The notes under the pieces are model-generated. The model searched no databases, had not been told where the DNA came from, and saw only the letters and a program-made list of their open reading frames with translations. Positions 8,937-17,491 of a stretch of 37,021 nucleotides of DNA are shown here, in pieces. The stretch is from Candidatus Acidiferrales bacterium (GTDB lineage Bacteria > Acidobacteriota > Terriglobia > Acidiferrales > UBA7541), in NCBI GenBank assembly GCA_030037775.1, contig JASHQB010000342.1, positions 1-37,021 on the forward strand. Direction: 5' to 3'. The translations under genes and the position numbers were made by a program. Numbering within the stretch: position 1 is the first letter of the stretch; each line of letters begins with the position of its first letter.

Positions 8937-9812
8937 GTGGCCGATACATCCAAGGGTCCGGCGATTCGCAACATTTCCGACACAGCGCGTTGGGTTGCCT
9001 TTTACCGCGCGATGGAGACAGAGCGCCCGGACGCCATCTTCCATGATCCATACGCGCGCAAGCTCGCCGGCGAACGCGGCGAACAGATCGTCAACACATT
9101 GCGCGGAGGAAAGCGTCAATCGTGGGCGATGGTCGTTCGCACAAAAGTTCTTGACGATACTTTACTGCGCATTCTGGCCACTGAGCCCGTCGACGTGGTG
9201 ATGAACCTCGCTGCGGGCCTGGACGCGCGGCCCTACCGCCTGCCCTTGCCGGCCGCCCTGCGCTGGATCGATGTCGATTTGCCGGAGATGATCGATTACA
9301 AGGCCGAAATGCTGGCAAACGAAACGCCGCATTGCCACCTCGAGCCCGTTGCCATGGACCTTGCGAATGTTTCCGCGCGACGCGAGCTTTTCGCGCGCGT
9401 CAACGCCAGCGCGCGGCGCATTTTTACGATCACCGAAGGTTTGCTCGCATATCTTGAGAAAGAACAGGTTGCCGCGCTGGCCGAGGATCTGCAACGAGCC
9501 GAACACTGTCAGTACTGGATCACGGATTTGGCGTCACCCAGGGTCAAGCAAATGATGGAAAAGCACTGGGGCAAGGAGCTCAACGCAGCCGGCGCACCCA
9601 TCAAATTCGCTCCGGAAGAAGCCGAGGAGTTCTTTCGCCCTTACGGCTGGAAGAGCGTCGAGTTCCATGAATTCTACGAAGCGTCAGTGAAGTTCAATCG
9701 GCCGATGGCCGGCGCATGGATGATTCCGATTTGGAAGTTCTTGATGCCGCGCCGCACCGAAAAGATGATGAAGCAATGGAGATCCGGAGCGGTGCTGCTG
9801 CGGCGAGTTTGA
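8937..9812 (+). CDS. SAM-dependent methyltransferase, leucine carboxyl methyltransferase (LCM/PPM1) family
   Basis: The protein (about 291 aa) has the N-terminal family pattern 'ISDTARWVAFYRAMET' with 'DPYARKLAGERG', then 'NLAAGLDARPYRLPLP' as the SAM-binding motif, 'WIDVDLPEMIDYK' (acidic residue binding the ribose) and 'TEGLLAYL'. These identify the bacterial LCM-like O-methyltransferases, common in actinobacteria and acidobacteria, whose substrates are mostly unknown. Two GTG codons stand in tandem at 8934 and 8937. The SD GGGAGG (8926-8931) is spaced better for 8937. The gene diverges from the BNR gene and converges with the propeller lipoprotein gene with only two bases between stop codons. 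Confidence 0.85.
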   Translation: MADTSKGPAIRNISDTARWVAFYRAMETERPDAIFHDPYARKLAGERGEQIVNTLRGGKRQSWAMVVRTKVLDDTLLRILATEPVDVVMNLAAGLDARPYRLPLPAALRWIDVDLPEMIDYKAEMLANETPHCHLEPVAMDLANVSARRELFARVNASARRIFTITEGLLAYLEKEQVAALAEDLQRAEHCQYWITDLASPRVKQMMEKHWGKELNAAGAPIKFAPEEAEEFFRPYGWKSVEFHEFYEASVKFNRPMAGAWMIPIWKFLMPRRTEKMMKQWRSGAVLLRRV

Positions 9813-9814
9813 GG

Positions 9815-11560
9815 TTAAGGCTTCGCCAGGCGGTGCGCAGGCTGTGGCGTTCCCGCGGGCAGAAGCCCGAAGACCGCGACTCCCGTCGGTGTTCCCACGT
9901 AGACTTTTCCAGCGGCAATCATCGGCGTGATGAACTTGTTGCCGGTGATTTCGTCGCGCTTGCGTTCTTGACTGCTGTTGTAGAGTTCGTGAGCAAGGTT
10001 GCTGGCGTCATAGGCGTGCAATACCGCCGGCGTGTTGTTTTCCACGGCCCAGACGATTGCGTCGTTCACGCCGTTGGATGAAACGCTGGGCGTGGCTCCC
10101 GGATAACCGAAAGTGATCGCCGTTTTGGATGCCGCTGGAGTCACGATGCGCGCCTGTTGGAATTTGAAAGCGCGGATCGAGTCATCCACCGCGCCATAGT
10201 AGAGGTTGCCGTTGAAATAGGCCGGCATGGAATAAACGCCAGTCGTGCCGCTGCCGCCCAGGCCTTCGGAGTTGTCGCTGCCCGTGCTCGGGATCTCTTG
10301 GTATATCGCGTCGTTATCCGGGTTGAATTTCCCCATGGAGTCGCGGTCCACCAGGTAAATGATGTTGTCTTTCCCTGCGCCGACGGCAAGGTGACGAACC
10401 TTTCCGGAACTGTCGGTCATGTCGGGCAAAACCAAAGCGCCTCCCGAACCGAGGTCCAGATCTTTGCGGGATTCGTCCACCGTGTTGTGCATGTCGAAAT
10501 AATCGGCCACGAAGAGTTTGCCGCCGGAAACCCCAAGCTTCAAGAATGCATTGCCGAAATCGCCCTTATCGGGGAAGCCTTGCGCATTCAAGGTCGATTC
10601 GAACGAGCCATTTCCCGCGAGCAAATAAATATTCCCCGATTCATCGACGGCAGGCCCGGCCCCGGACATCCAGAACGCGCCTTCGCTGCCGTTCGGCTCA
10701 ATGTTCAGGACGGACGCTCTCTTGAGCGTGGCTTCGTCGAATCCGATCACCCATCCTGTGTAAGGATCGTAGTCGCAGTGCGATGCCCAGCTCGTGTAGA
10801 CCACGCCGTTCAGCAGCAAGAGCCCGCTGCGTTCCTTGTACTGTTTCGCGTCGAAATCGACCTGGCCGTTTGAATTGGGCAAAGCAGTGCCGGGGAAAGT
10901 CGCTTCGATTGTCTCCGGGCTGCCGTTCAGCTCTTCCCCGGTGGTAAGGTCGAGCGCATGTAGCCGTTGGAAGTATTTTCCGGAGCTATCCTTGGACATG
11001 GCGACCGCGTAGATCGCGCCGTGAGGGCCGCCGTGAAGGTCGATCACCGGCGTCGCCGTGGCCCCAATTTCCGGAGTTACCTGGCCGCACCCGCGATTGT
11101 CGCTGGGCTTTTCGTCTGGTCCGAGCAACGACACCTCCCACAGTTTCACGAAGGTATCGGCGTCGAATGCATACGCATGGTCATGCTCGGTGACCACGAA
11201 GATCACATTGTGCTTCGCGCCGCGGATCTGCAGCTGCGAAACGTACAGCGGCTCGGCGTCCACCAAGCCCTGCACAGGCAGGAATCCCACTTTGCCGAAC
11301 TCCCGAGGGTTCACATTGCTGGGCTTCAGGATAGTCTCGTGGGCATTCTCACCGGTGCGCGCGTTGTCGTCATGATAAGTAAGCACGTTGACTCGGCCGG
11401 ATGGCAACCCGGGGGAGATTGCCGTTGCGGACGGTTGGGCTGGCGCGGACGCCCCTTGTGCGGAATTACTTGCTGGAGTCTGGGGCTTACTGCATCCCGC
11501 AAGGATGCAGACTGACGCGGCTATCAATGCAAGTGCTTGCTGTCTCAAGCGAATGTCCAT
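9815..11560 (-). CDS. Beta-propeller (PQQ-like/quinoprotein-type) lipoprotein
   Basis: The 581-residue protein starts with a lipoprotein signal peptide ending in ILAGC, so Cys23 would be lipidated and the mature protein anchored to a membrane outside the cytoplasm. After a Ser/Ala/Pro linker comes 'NVLTYHDDNARTGEN', then propeller blades with 'FVVTEHDHAYAFDADT', 'GATATPVID', 'IYAVAMSK', 'RLHALDLTTGE', 'NGVVYTSWASHCD', 'IYLLAGNGSF' and 'KVYVGTPTGVAVFG'. Proteins of this type are numerous in Acidobacteriota and are annotated as PQQ-binding-like repeat proteins; no enzyme activity is established. A start 14 codons upstream (11602) is rejected because it pushes the signal peptide inward. There is no SD before the ATG; see the promoter entry at 11567-11594. 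Confidence 0.87.
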   Translation of the reverse strand: MDIRLRQQALALIAASVCILAGCSKPQTPASNSAQGASAPAQPSATAISPGLPSGRVNVLTYHDDNARTGENAHETILKPSNVNPREFGKVGFLPVQGLVDAEPLYVSQLQIRGAKHNVIFVVTEHDHAYAFDADTFVKLWEVSLLGPDEKPSDNRGCGQVTPEIGATATPVIDLHGGPHGAIYAVAMSKDSSGKYFQRLHALDLTTGEELNGSPETIEATFPGTALPNSNGQVDFDAKQYKERSGLLLLNGVVYTSWASHCDYDPYTGWVIGFDEATLKRASVLNIEPNGSEGAFWMSGAGPAVDESGNIYLLAGNGSFESTLNAQGFPDKGDFGNAFLKLGVSGGKLFVADYFDMHNTVDESRKDLDLGSGGALVLPDMTDSSGKVRHLAVGAGKDNIIYLVDRDSMGKFNPDNDAIYQEIPSTGSDNSEGLGGSGTTGVYSMPAYFNGNLYYGAVDDSIRAFKFQQARIVTPAASKTAITFGYPGATPSVSSNGVNDAIVWAVENNTPAVLHAYDASNLAHELYNSSQERKRDEITGNKFITPMIAAGKVYVGTPTGVAVFGLLPAGTPQPAHRLAKP

Positions 11561-11566
11561 CGAAAC

Positions 11567-11594
11567 ATTGTAATTGCGCCCAGAACCAACGCAA
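11567..11594 (-). promoter_or_regulatory. Candidate promoter giving a leaderless mRNA for the propeller lipoprotein
   Basis: On the minus strand TTGCGT (11594-11589), a 16-base spacer and TACAAT (11572-11567) are followed by only six bases and then the ATG. Transcription would be expected to start at or within a base or so of the ATG. The start codon has no Shine-Dalgarno, which agrees. The -35 is weak. Confidence 0.4.
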
Positions 11595-11817
11595 GGCCTC
11601 ACCTATGATGCGGAAAGGCAGTTTTTCGTTACAGGATTCGCGCCCGGTTAGCATTCTCGAGCATCCAAGATATTGAGCATTTGTGGTGCCTCGATTCGCG
11701 AAAGGCAGCTTCGCTCTGGCCCATCTGCTGTTTGACTTCTCTGTGCCCGGCACGGAAAATGGTGGTTTATCGATTCGGTGGGACGGAGCGCTGTGGCGCC
11801 CGGCTCGGACGCGGAAA

Positions 11818-12807
11818 ATGACCTCTCGGACGTCAGTCTCGACGCAAACCGACACGATTCGCAAAGATCGCATCCGCGCGGCCTTTTATCATGGCCATGC
11901 TCTGACCTTAGACAATCCCGCGTATGTCCTTGCCCTCCGTGGCTTTGCGGATGAGCTTCTGCGTCAGGATACTTCGCTTGGCGATGTGACTGTTGAAGCC
12001 CTGGGAATCGGCGACCGCAAGTGCGCGGCTGAGATTCGTGCCAAGGAGGCGGGTGTTGCTGCCGGCGTCAGTGAGGGGCAGTGGCTTTACGACCGGGCGG
12101 GCCTTGCCACTTCGCGCGGCGTGAACGATGGCGACGTCGTCGCCGCGGGAGATGCACTCTTGCGTGCGGAAGGCAATGCCAGGATTCTGCTTTCGCTCGA
12201 GCGTTTGGTAGTCAACCTGATGCAGCGTATGAGCGGCATCGCTACGGCGACGCGAAAACTTGCCGAGGCAATCGCCCGGCAATCGCCGAATGCCCACGTC
12301 GTGGCCACGCGAAAAACACCCTGGGGCCTGCTCGACAGGCGCGCAGTTCACGTTGGCCGCGGCGGAACGCATCGTCTGAGCCTTGGCGATGCGATCCTGA
12401 TCAAGACCAATCACTTGCTGCTGGCCGCGGGTAGCGCGCTTCGCATAGAAGATGCGATTCGACGTGCGTGGGCCAATCGCAAAACGGCCGCGTTCTTTGA
12501 AGTGGAAGTGGCGTCCGTGGAAGAAGCTCTGCTGGCCGCGCGCACGCTCCGCGATTTGCAGGCGACGGATAATTCCTGTCCGTGCATCCTCATGCTCGAT
12601 AATTTTTCTCCTGCGCAGGCCGCGGCGGCTATGGCGGCCCTCCGCGAGCGCGATTTGCACGACGCCGTTCTTGTCGAGGCCAGCGGCAACGTCGCCGAGT
12701 CTTCGCTCGCTGCCTATGCCGCGGCGGGCGTCGACGTGATTTCCATCGGCGCGCTGACCCATTCGCCGCGCGCCCTGGATCTGAGCGCCAGGCTAATCCC
12801 GGGATAG
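11818..12807 (+). CDS. nadC: Nicotinate-nucleotide pyrophosphorylase (carboxylating), quinolinate phosphoribosyltransferase
   Basis: NadC turns quinolinate and PRPP into nicotinate mononucleotide, CO2 and pyrophosphate. Visible motifs are 'LGDVT' near the N-terminal helix, 'LERLVVNLMQRMSGIATAT', 'ATRKT' and 'GGTHRL' (basic residues that bind quinolinate and PRPP), 'LIKTNH', 'FEVEV', 'LMLDNF' and 'VEASGN ... GVDVISIGALTHS'. The loop after TRKT is shorter than in textbook NadC (TPWGLLDRRAV instead of a TxPGLRxLEKYAV-like stretch) and the usual KDNH is KTNH. All main substrate-binding positions look intact. The start at 11818 gives 329 residues; the 45-codon in-frame extension to 11683 has no family similarity. 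It lies 12 bases before nadA, forming an operon. Confidence 0.92.
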   Translation: MTSRTSVSTQTDTIRKDRIRAAFYHGHALTLDNPAYVLALRGFADELLRQDTSLGDVTVEALGIGDRKCAAEIRAKEAGVAAGVSEGQWLYDRAGLATSRGVNDGDVVAAGDALLRAEGNARILLSLERLVVNLMQRMSGIATATRKLAEAIARQSPNAHVVATRKTPWGLLDRRAVHVGRGGTHRLSLGDAILIKTNHLLLAAGSALRIEDAIRRAWANRKTAAFFEVEVASVEEALLAARTLRDLQATDNSCPCILMLDNFSPAQAAAAMAALRERDLHDAVLVEASGNVAESSLAAYAAAGVDVISIGALTHSPRALDLSARLIPG

Positions 12808-12819
12808 AGGTGACCATCT

Positions 12820-13845
12820 GTGAGTGAAGTCGCGATTCCCCTTCCATTTGAGGCGCGCTACTCTCTGCCGCCGATTGAAGTTATCGATGATTCCCGGGCG
12901 GAAATCCGCTCCAAGCAAGAGCGCATCGCGCGCTTGAAGGAAGAGCGCAACGCGGTGATCCTGGCGCACAATTATCAGCGCGACGAAGTGCAGGAGATTG
13001 CGGACTTCGTGGGCGACTCGCTGGGCCTTTCACAGCAAGCGGCTTCCACGCCCGCCGACGTGATTGTCTTCTGCGGCGTGCACTTCATGGCGGAGACCGC
13101 GGCCATTCTTTGTCCGGACAAAGTTGTTCTGTTGCCGGATTTGCGCGCCGGCTGCTCTCTGGCGGCTACGATCTCCGCCGCGGAGCTTCGCGCATGGAAG
13201 GCGCGCTATCCAGGAGCTGTTGTCGTCGCTTACGTGAACACTTCCGCCGAAGTAAAAGCCGAGAGCGACTACTGCTGTACTTCGGCGAATGCCGCAAAAG
13301 TGGTCCGCTCGATTCCCGCGGATCGACCGATTCTCTTTGTGCCCGACAAATTCCTGGCTGCGGCCGTGGCCCACCAAACTGGAAGACCCAATATCATCCC
13401 CTATCCCGGATGCTGCCACGTGCATCGCACCATTCGACCGGAGCAGGTGCTGCGCATGATGGAGGAATATCCCGACATCGAGCTGCTGATTCACCCGGAG
13501 TGCGGCTGCGTCAGTTCGTGCATGGCCAGGGTGGCGGATGGAACGCTTCCCAGCGAGCGAACGTTTTTCCTTTCCACCGAGGGCATGATGCGCCACATCG
13601 GCAATTCGCGGGCCGAAGAATTCGCCGTCGGTACGGAAATCGGCATGCTGCACCGCTTGCGCAAGATGGCGCCCGACAAATTGTTTCGCCCCGTCAATCC
13701 CGATGCCGTGTGCGAGTTCATGAAAACCATTACGCTTGACCGTGTACTGCGCTCCTTGGAGATACTCGAGCCGCAGATTCACGTGCCTCAGGAAACCGCC
13801 CGCCGAGCCCGGCTGGCCATCGACCGCATGCTCGCCATTATTTAA
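12820..13845 (+). CDS. nadA: Quinolinate synthase A, [4Fe-4S]
   Basis: NadA condenses iminoaspartate with dihydroxyacetone phosphate to quinolinate, the substrate of the NadC encoded just upstream. The 341-residue length is normal. Three cluster cysteines can be placed by motif: C85 in VFCGVHFMAE, C199 in PGCCHVHRTI and C298 in VCEFMKTIT. Other family motifs are 'ILAHNYQRDEVQEIADFVGDS' (substrate site His and Tyr), 'YVNTSAEVKAESDYCCTSANA' and 'HPECGC'. The start is GTG with an AGAGG about nine bases upstream. NadB, the aspartate oxidase that supplies iminoaspartate, is not in the window, so it must lie elsewhere or be replaced by an aspartate dehydrogenase. Confidence 0.97.
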   Translation: MSEVAIPLPFEARYSLPPIEVIDDSRAEIRSKQERIARLKEERNAVILAHNYQRDEVQEIADFVGDSLGLSQQAASTPADVIVFCGVHFMAETAAILCPDKVVLLPDLRAGCSLAATISAAELRAWKARYPGAVVVAYVNTSAEVKAESDYCCTSANAAKVVRSIPADRPILFVPDKFLAAAVAHQTGRPNIIPYPGCCHVHRTIRPEQVLRMMEEYPDIELLIHPECGCVSSCMARVADGTLPSERTFFLSTEGMMRHIGNSRAEEFAVGTEIGMLHRLRKMAPDKLFRPVNPDAVCEFMKTITLDRVLRSLEILEPQIHVPQETARRARLAIDRMLAII

Positions 13846-13952
13846 TTCCTGCGGCCTTGTTGCACACGATTTCTGCTTTTTCTGCTGCGCCAATTCGCCT
13901 AGAATCGTGCGCGCTGAGCCGCGTCGCATAAACACAATGAAGAGAGGCTCGG

Positions 13953-14285
13953 GTGCTTATCAAGACGCGCAAAGTACGTGAGACCACGATTCTCGACCTC
14001 AACGGCCCGCTGATGGTGGGGGAGAGCGAACTGGAGTTTCGTCAAAAGCTCAAGCAATTGCTGGACGAAGGCGCGCGACGAATTGCGATCAACCTCGCGG
14101 GCGTGCCGGAAATGGACAGTTGGGGCCTGGGCTCGCTCGTGCGCCATTGCACTCAAGTGAGGAAGGCCGGTGGCCGCTGCATTTTTTTTGCACCGATACC
14201 GCGCGTCCTGCAGCTTCTCAAAACCGCCAATCTTGACGCGGTGCTCGATATTGTCGAAACGGAAGCACAGGCGCTTTCGCGCTAG
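13953..14285 (+). CDS. STAS-domain protein (anti-sigma-factor-antagonist-like)
   Basis: This 110-residue single STAS domain follows the SpoIIAA/RsbV pattern: beta start 'TTILDLNGPLMVGESE', central 'RRIAINLAGVPEMDSWGLGSLV', then 'VRKAGGRCIFFAP' and 'LLKTANLDAVLDI'. Such proteins bind and release anti-sigma factors according to phosphorylation of a Ser in the D-S-S/T-G-L loop. Here the loop reads D55-S56-W57-G-L: the first Ser after Asp is kept and the second position is Trp. No kinase (RsbW-like) or sigma factor is adjacent, so partners are unknown. The GTG start is preceded by an AGAGAGG at about 13940-13946. It is 107 bases after nadA and ends five bases from the opposing amidase gene. Confidence 0.82.
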   Translation: MLIKTRKVRETTILDLNGPLMVGESELEFRQKLKQLLDEGARRIAINLAGVPEMDSWGLGSLVRHCTQVRKAGGRCIFFAPIPRVLQLLKTANLDAVLDIVETEAQALSR

Positions 14286-14290
14286 CGGCG

Positions 14291-15340
14291 TTATTTCGCT
14301 TTCGCGGAAACAAAGATCGCTTTTGGCATCATCATGCTCACCACGTCGTTCCCGTCGACAATCTCGCTGATGTGAAGGTCCGCGGCTACGCTGGAAAGCA
14401 TATAAGCGTCATCGCGCGAAAGGCGCTTCTCCTGCATCAGGAAGTCGATCATTTGATGGACGGCCATTTCTGTCGCTTTGTTCAAATCGGCGTTGATTCC
14501 CATCGTAATGTAATACTCCGGCGTTTCGGCGCGCGGCCACAGCAGATGCATGTCCTTGCGGTCGATCAGTTGAAATGTGCCGACGAGAGAAGTTTCCATC
14601 GCGGTGATGTCCACTTCTCCGTCTCCCTGGCCAGCGTGGCCGTCGCCGGCCCAAAAAAGCGCTCCCGAAGCATTGATGGGAATGTATAGCGTCGTCCCCG
14701 CGACCAGATATTTGTTGTCGAGATTGCCCGCGTGCATCCACGGAGGCCCGCTGCTCGCGCGTCCGGCGGCATCGGGAGGAGCATCGCCCAAACTGCCAAA
14801 AAATGGATGCAGCGGAATTTCGATTCCGTCGGCAAAGTGCGCCACCATGCGCTCCGCATCGAGCGGAATGATTTTGATCCTTGCATAAGGATAATCGTCA
14901 GGCAGAAATCCTCGTCCCGGCGCGAAGCCGTTGTAGGCATAGGGGATCGCGAGACGAATCGCCTGAATGCGCACTTCCAGGACGTCGCCGGGCTTAGCTC
15001 CCTCTACGTAAACCGGCCCCGTGAGTATGTGCCCTCCCGGGCCGCGATCTTTCACTTGGTCGAAAATATCCCGCAGCGATTGCTCGATCTGATCCGCGGG
15101 GACGCCAGCGTCGGCCAGGCGCTTCGGGCTTGATGTGAGAAGCGTTTGAATCTCCACCGTGTCGCCAGATTGGATTCGCAGCACGGGTGGGGCGCTCGCG
15201 GCGTAGTAACCCCAGGTGACCGTCGTGGGTGTCGGCTTCAATTGATAGGTTGCGTGTCCGTTCGCGCTCGAACCGGCCTGTTGTGCCTGTGACGCCGAAC
15301 ACAGTAATAACAATACCCAGCAAGCCGCAACTGTTTTCAT
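14291..15340 (-). CDS. Secreted acetamidase/formamidase family protein
   Basis: The 349-residue product begins with a Sec signal peptide (MKTVAACWVLLLLCSASQAQ) and continues as an FmdA/AmdA-type enzyme, a family that hydrolyses short amides to acid and ammonia. Motifs: 'ATYQLKPTPTTVTWGYY' at the N terminus of the mature part, 'PVLRIQSGDTVEIQT', 'GPGGHILTGPVYVEGAKPGDVLEV', 'PHPFFG'-like 'PLHPFFGSLG', 'GGNLDNK'-like 'HAGNLDNKYL', and 'FWAGDGHAGQGDGEV'. The GDGH...QGDGE motif is highly characteristic of the family. The start is supported by a GGGAG about eight bases upstream. The signal peptide is common in environmental members and puts activity outside the cytoplasm. The substrate is not deducible. 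Confidence 0.9.
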   Translation of the reverse strand: MKTVAACWVLLLLCSASQAQQAGSSANGHATYQLKPTPTTVTWGYYAASAPPVLRIQSGDTVEIQTLLTSSPKRLADAGVPADQIEQSLRDIFDQVKDRGPGGHILTGPVYVEGAKPGDVLEVRIQAIRLAIPYAYNGFAPGRGFLPDDYPYARIKIIPLDAERMVAHFADGIEIPLHPFFGSLGDAPPDAAGRASSGPPWMHAGNLDNKYLVAGTTLYIPINASGALFWAGDGHAGQGDGEVDITAMETSLVGTFQLIDRKDMHLLWPRAETPEYYITMGINADLNKATEMAVHQMIDFLMQEKRLSRDDAYMLSSVAADLHISEIVDGNDVVSMMMPKAIFVSAKAK

Positions 15341-15583
15341 CCGAAGCTCCCCACGTTTGTCTCTTACTCTTTAAGCCGCCCGCGGAGTCTAGCACAGCCC
15401 GCCACGGGCGCAGGAAAACGCGCCACGGTTGTACTTCCGCGTTTCATGCTGGCACAAGACCCGAGCGTCCGACATGTCCAGTTCTTCTTTGGGACTGAAG
15501 CTACCGGCCCTTTTCGGTCAACATATTGATTAGCCTAGGGTTAGTGGCGCGCATTTCACCTGTTCTTTGGCCGGGTTCCTGCA

Positions 15584-17473
15584 ATGCAGTCAGCCATGGG
15601 AAGCGCGGTCCTGATTCGCACGAAACTGACGCGCATCATTGTGCTTACGTGTGGCGCTGCGGTTCTGTCGGCGTGCATCGTTTTCGCGGTGTACGACATT
15701 CACATGGTTCGGCAAGCGCAGCTGGAGTCGTTCCAGGCCGTGGCGGGAATCATCGGTACGAATTCCACAGCTGCTCTCACCTTTCATGATGCCGGGGCGG
15801 CTACGGCAATTCTGCGCTCCCTCTCGGAAGAGAAGCAGATCTTGCATGCAGTGCTCTACCTGCCGGATGGAAAGGTCTTCGCTGAATACGACCGCGATGC
15901 CAACCGCGCGGGTATCTCGCCTGCCGAGATGGAGCCCGATGGGGCTCGTGTCACGAGTCGTGACATCCACGCCTTTTCCACGATTAACCTCAACGGCAGA
16001 CTTGTTGGAAAGATCTATCTCGAATCGAGCCTGGCGCCTCTGGTCGCGCGCGAAGAAGGACTGGCCACGATGGTCGGCGCGGCCTTGATCATCTCCCTCA
16101 TCGTGGCGCAGCTGCTCGGTTCCAGGCTCCAGCGGGTAATTTCCGCTCCGATCCTGCAATTGGCGCAGACGGCGTTCACCGTGGCCGTTGAAAAGAACTA
16201 TTCCGTCCGCGCCGTGGCGAAGCGTGGCGATGAGATCGGATTTCTCTACGATCAGTTTAATGGAATGCTCGATGGCATTCAGAAGCGGGACGGTGAATTG
16301 GAAAGCGCGCGCGCCGAACTGGAACAGCGCATCGCCGAGCGCACCGCCTATCTCAATGCTTTGATCGAAACGAGTCCGCTTGGCATCGTCACCACCGACC
16401 GCTCCGGCAGAGTGCGCATTTGCAATAGCGCCTTCGAACAACTGTTTCAATATTCGAGGAACGAAATTATCGGCTTCGAACTGAACGGCTTGGTGGCCCC
16501 GCCGCAATTGGTTGGAGAGGTGGAAGAATACACTCGTCGCATCGCCGCTGGCGAGCCGATTCGAGTCACAACGCAACGGCGCCGCAAGGATGGCACCCTC
16601 TTCGATGTCGAACTCTACGGAGTGCCTTTGATCGTCAGCGGAGCACAGGTAGGGGAACTGATCATTTATCAAGACATGAGCGACCACAAACGCGTGGAAC
16701 AGGCGTTGCAAGCGGCAAAGGAAATTGCCGAAAGTGCCAACCAGGCCAAGAGCGACTTCGTGGCCAACATGAGTCACGAAATTCGCACGCCGATGAACGG
16801 CATTATCGGAATGACTCAGATCGCGCTGGAAACCGACCTGCGGCCGGAAGTCTGCGAATATCTCACCATGGTGAAATCTTCGGCCGACTCCTTGCTTACT
16901 TTATTGAATGACATTCTCGACTTTTCGAAAATCGAGTCCGGCAAGTTCGAATTCGAGTCGCTGCCGTTTCCCCTGCGGGAAACCATGGGTCAGACCATGA
17001 AAACGCTGGGGCATTTGGCGCACCGCAAAGACCTGGAGTTGGCCTGGCACGTGGCTCTCGATGTGCCGGATTGGCTTGTCGGAGACAGCGGCCGGCTGCG
17101 TCAGGTGCTCGTAAATCTTGTCGGGAATGCCATCAAGTTCACCGAACGTGGCGAGGTGGTGCTGTCTGCCACACTCGCGCGCAGCGCCGCCGCATGGGCA
17201 GAAGTGCACTTCGCGGTTCGCGACACCGGAATCGGAATTTCCGCAGACAAGCTGACGCTTATTTTCGCCGCCTTCACTCAGGCCGATCCCTCGAACACTC
17301 GAAAATATGGCGGCATGGGTTTAGGCCTGACCATTGTCCAGCGATTGGTGACGATGATGGACGGCACCGTCAAAGTAGAAAGTGAACCGGGCAGAGGAAG
17401 CACGTTTCATTTCACCGTACGTCTCCCGTTACCCGAAAACACATTTGTACCTCCGGCGCTCGAGGATGCTTAG
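15584..17473 (+). CDS. Membrane sensor histidine kinase (kinase half of an interrupted hybrid kinase)
   Basis: The 629 residues comprise TM1 (about 17-37), an extracytoplasmic sensor (38-158) resembling those found in other hybrid kinases, TM2 (160-178), HAMP (180-232), a coiled linker, PAS (255-365), the HisKA dimerisation helix with phospho-acceptor H398 in MSHEIRTPMNGIIGM, and a HATPase domain with N-box 'LRQVLVNLVGNAIKF', 'DTGIGI' and 'GGMGLGLTI'. Translation stops at TAG 17471-17473. The same frame continues without a break as A-V-R-G-L-H-V-L-V-V-D-D-N, the normal junction to a receiver domain. The gene therefore looks like a hybrid kinase cut by one amber codon. No good SD precedes 15584, and the in-frame ATG at 15596 is an alternative start. 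The stimulus is unknown. Confidence 0.88.
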   Translation: MQSAMGSAVLIRTKLTRIIVLTCGAAVLSACIVFAVYDIHMVRQAQLESFQAVAGIIGTNSTAALTFHDAGAATAILRSLSEEKQILHAVLYLPDGKVFAEYDRDANRAGISPAEMEPDGARVTSRDIHAFSTINLNGRLVGKIYLESSLAPLVAREEGLATMVGAALIISLIVAQLLGSRLQRVISAPILQLAQTAFTVAVEKNYSVRAVAKRGDEIGFLYDQFNGMLDGIQKRDGELESARAELEQRIAERTAYLNALIETSPLGIVTTDRSGRVRICNSAFEQLFQYSRNEIIGFELNGLVAPPQLVGEVEEYTRRIAAGEPIRVTTQRRRKDGTLFDVELYGVPLIVSGAQVGELIIYQDMSDHKRVEQALQAAKEIAESANQAKSDFVANMSHEIRTPMNGIIGMTQIALETDLRPEVCEYLTMVKSSADSLLTLLNDILDFSKIESGKFEFESLPFPLRETMGQTMKTLGHLAHRKDLELAWHVALDVPDWLVGDSGRLRQVLVNLVGNAIKFTERGEVVLSATLARSAAAWAEVHFAVRDTGIGISADKLTLIFAAFTQADPSNTRKYGGMGLGLTIVQRLVTMMDGTVKVESEPGRGSTFHFTVRLPLPENTFVPPALEDA

Positions 17474-17491
17474 GCGGTCCGCGGCCTCCAC

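Noticed and set aside
13900-13905. TAGAAT as a promoter for the first STAS gene
   Set aside because: The -10 is fair, but no -35 lies at a usable distance and there is no extended -10, so it was not listed as a feature.
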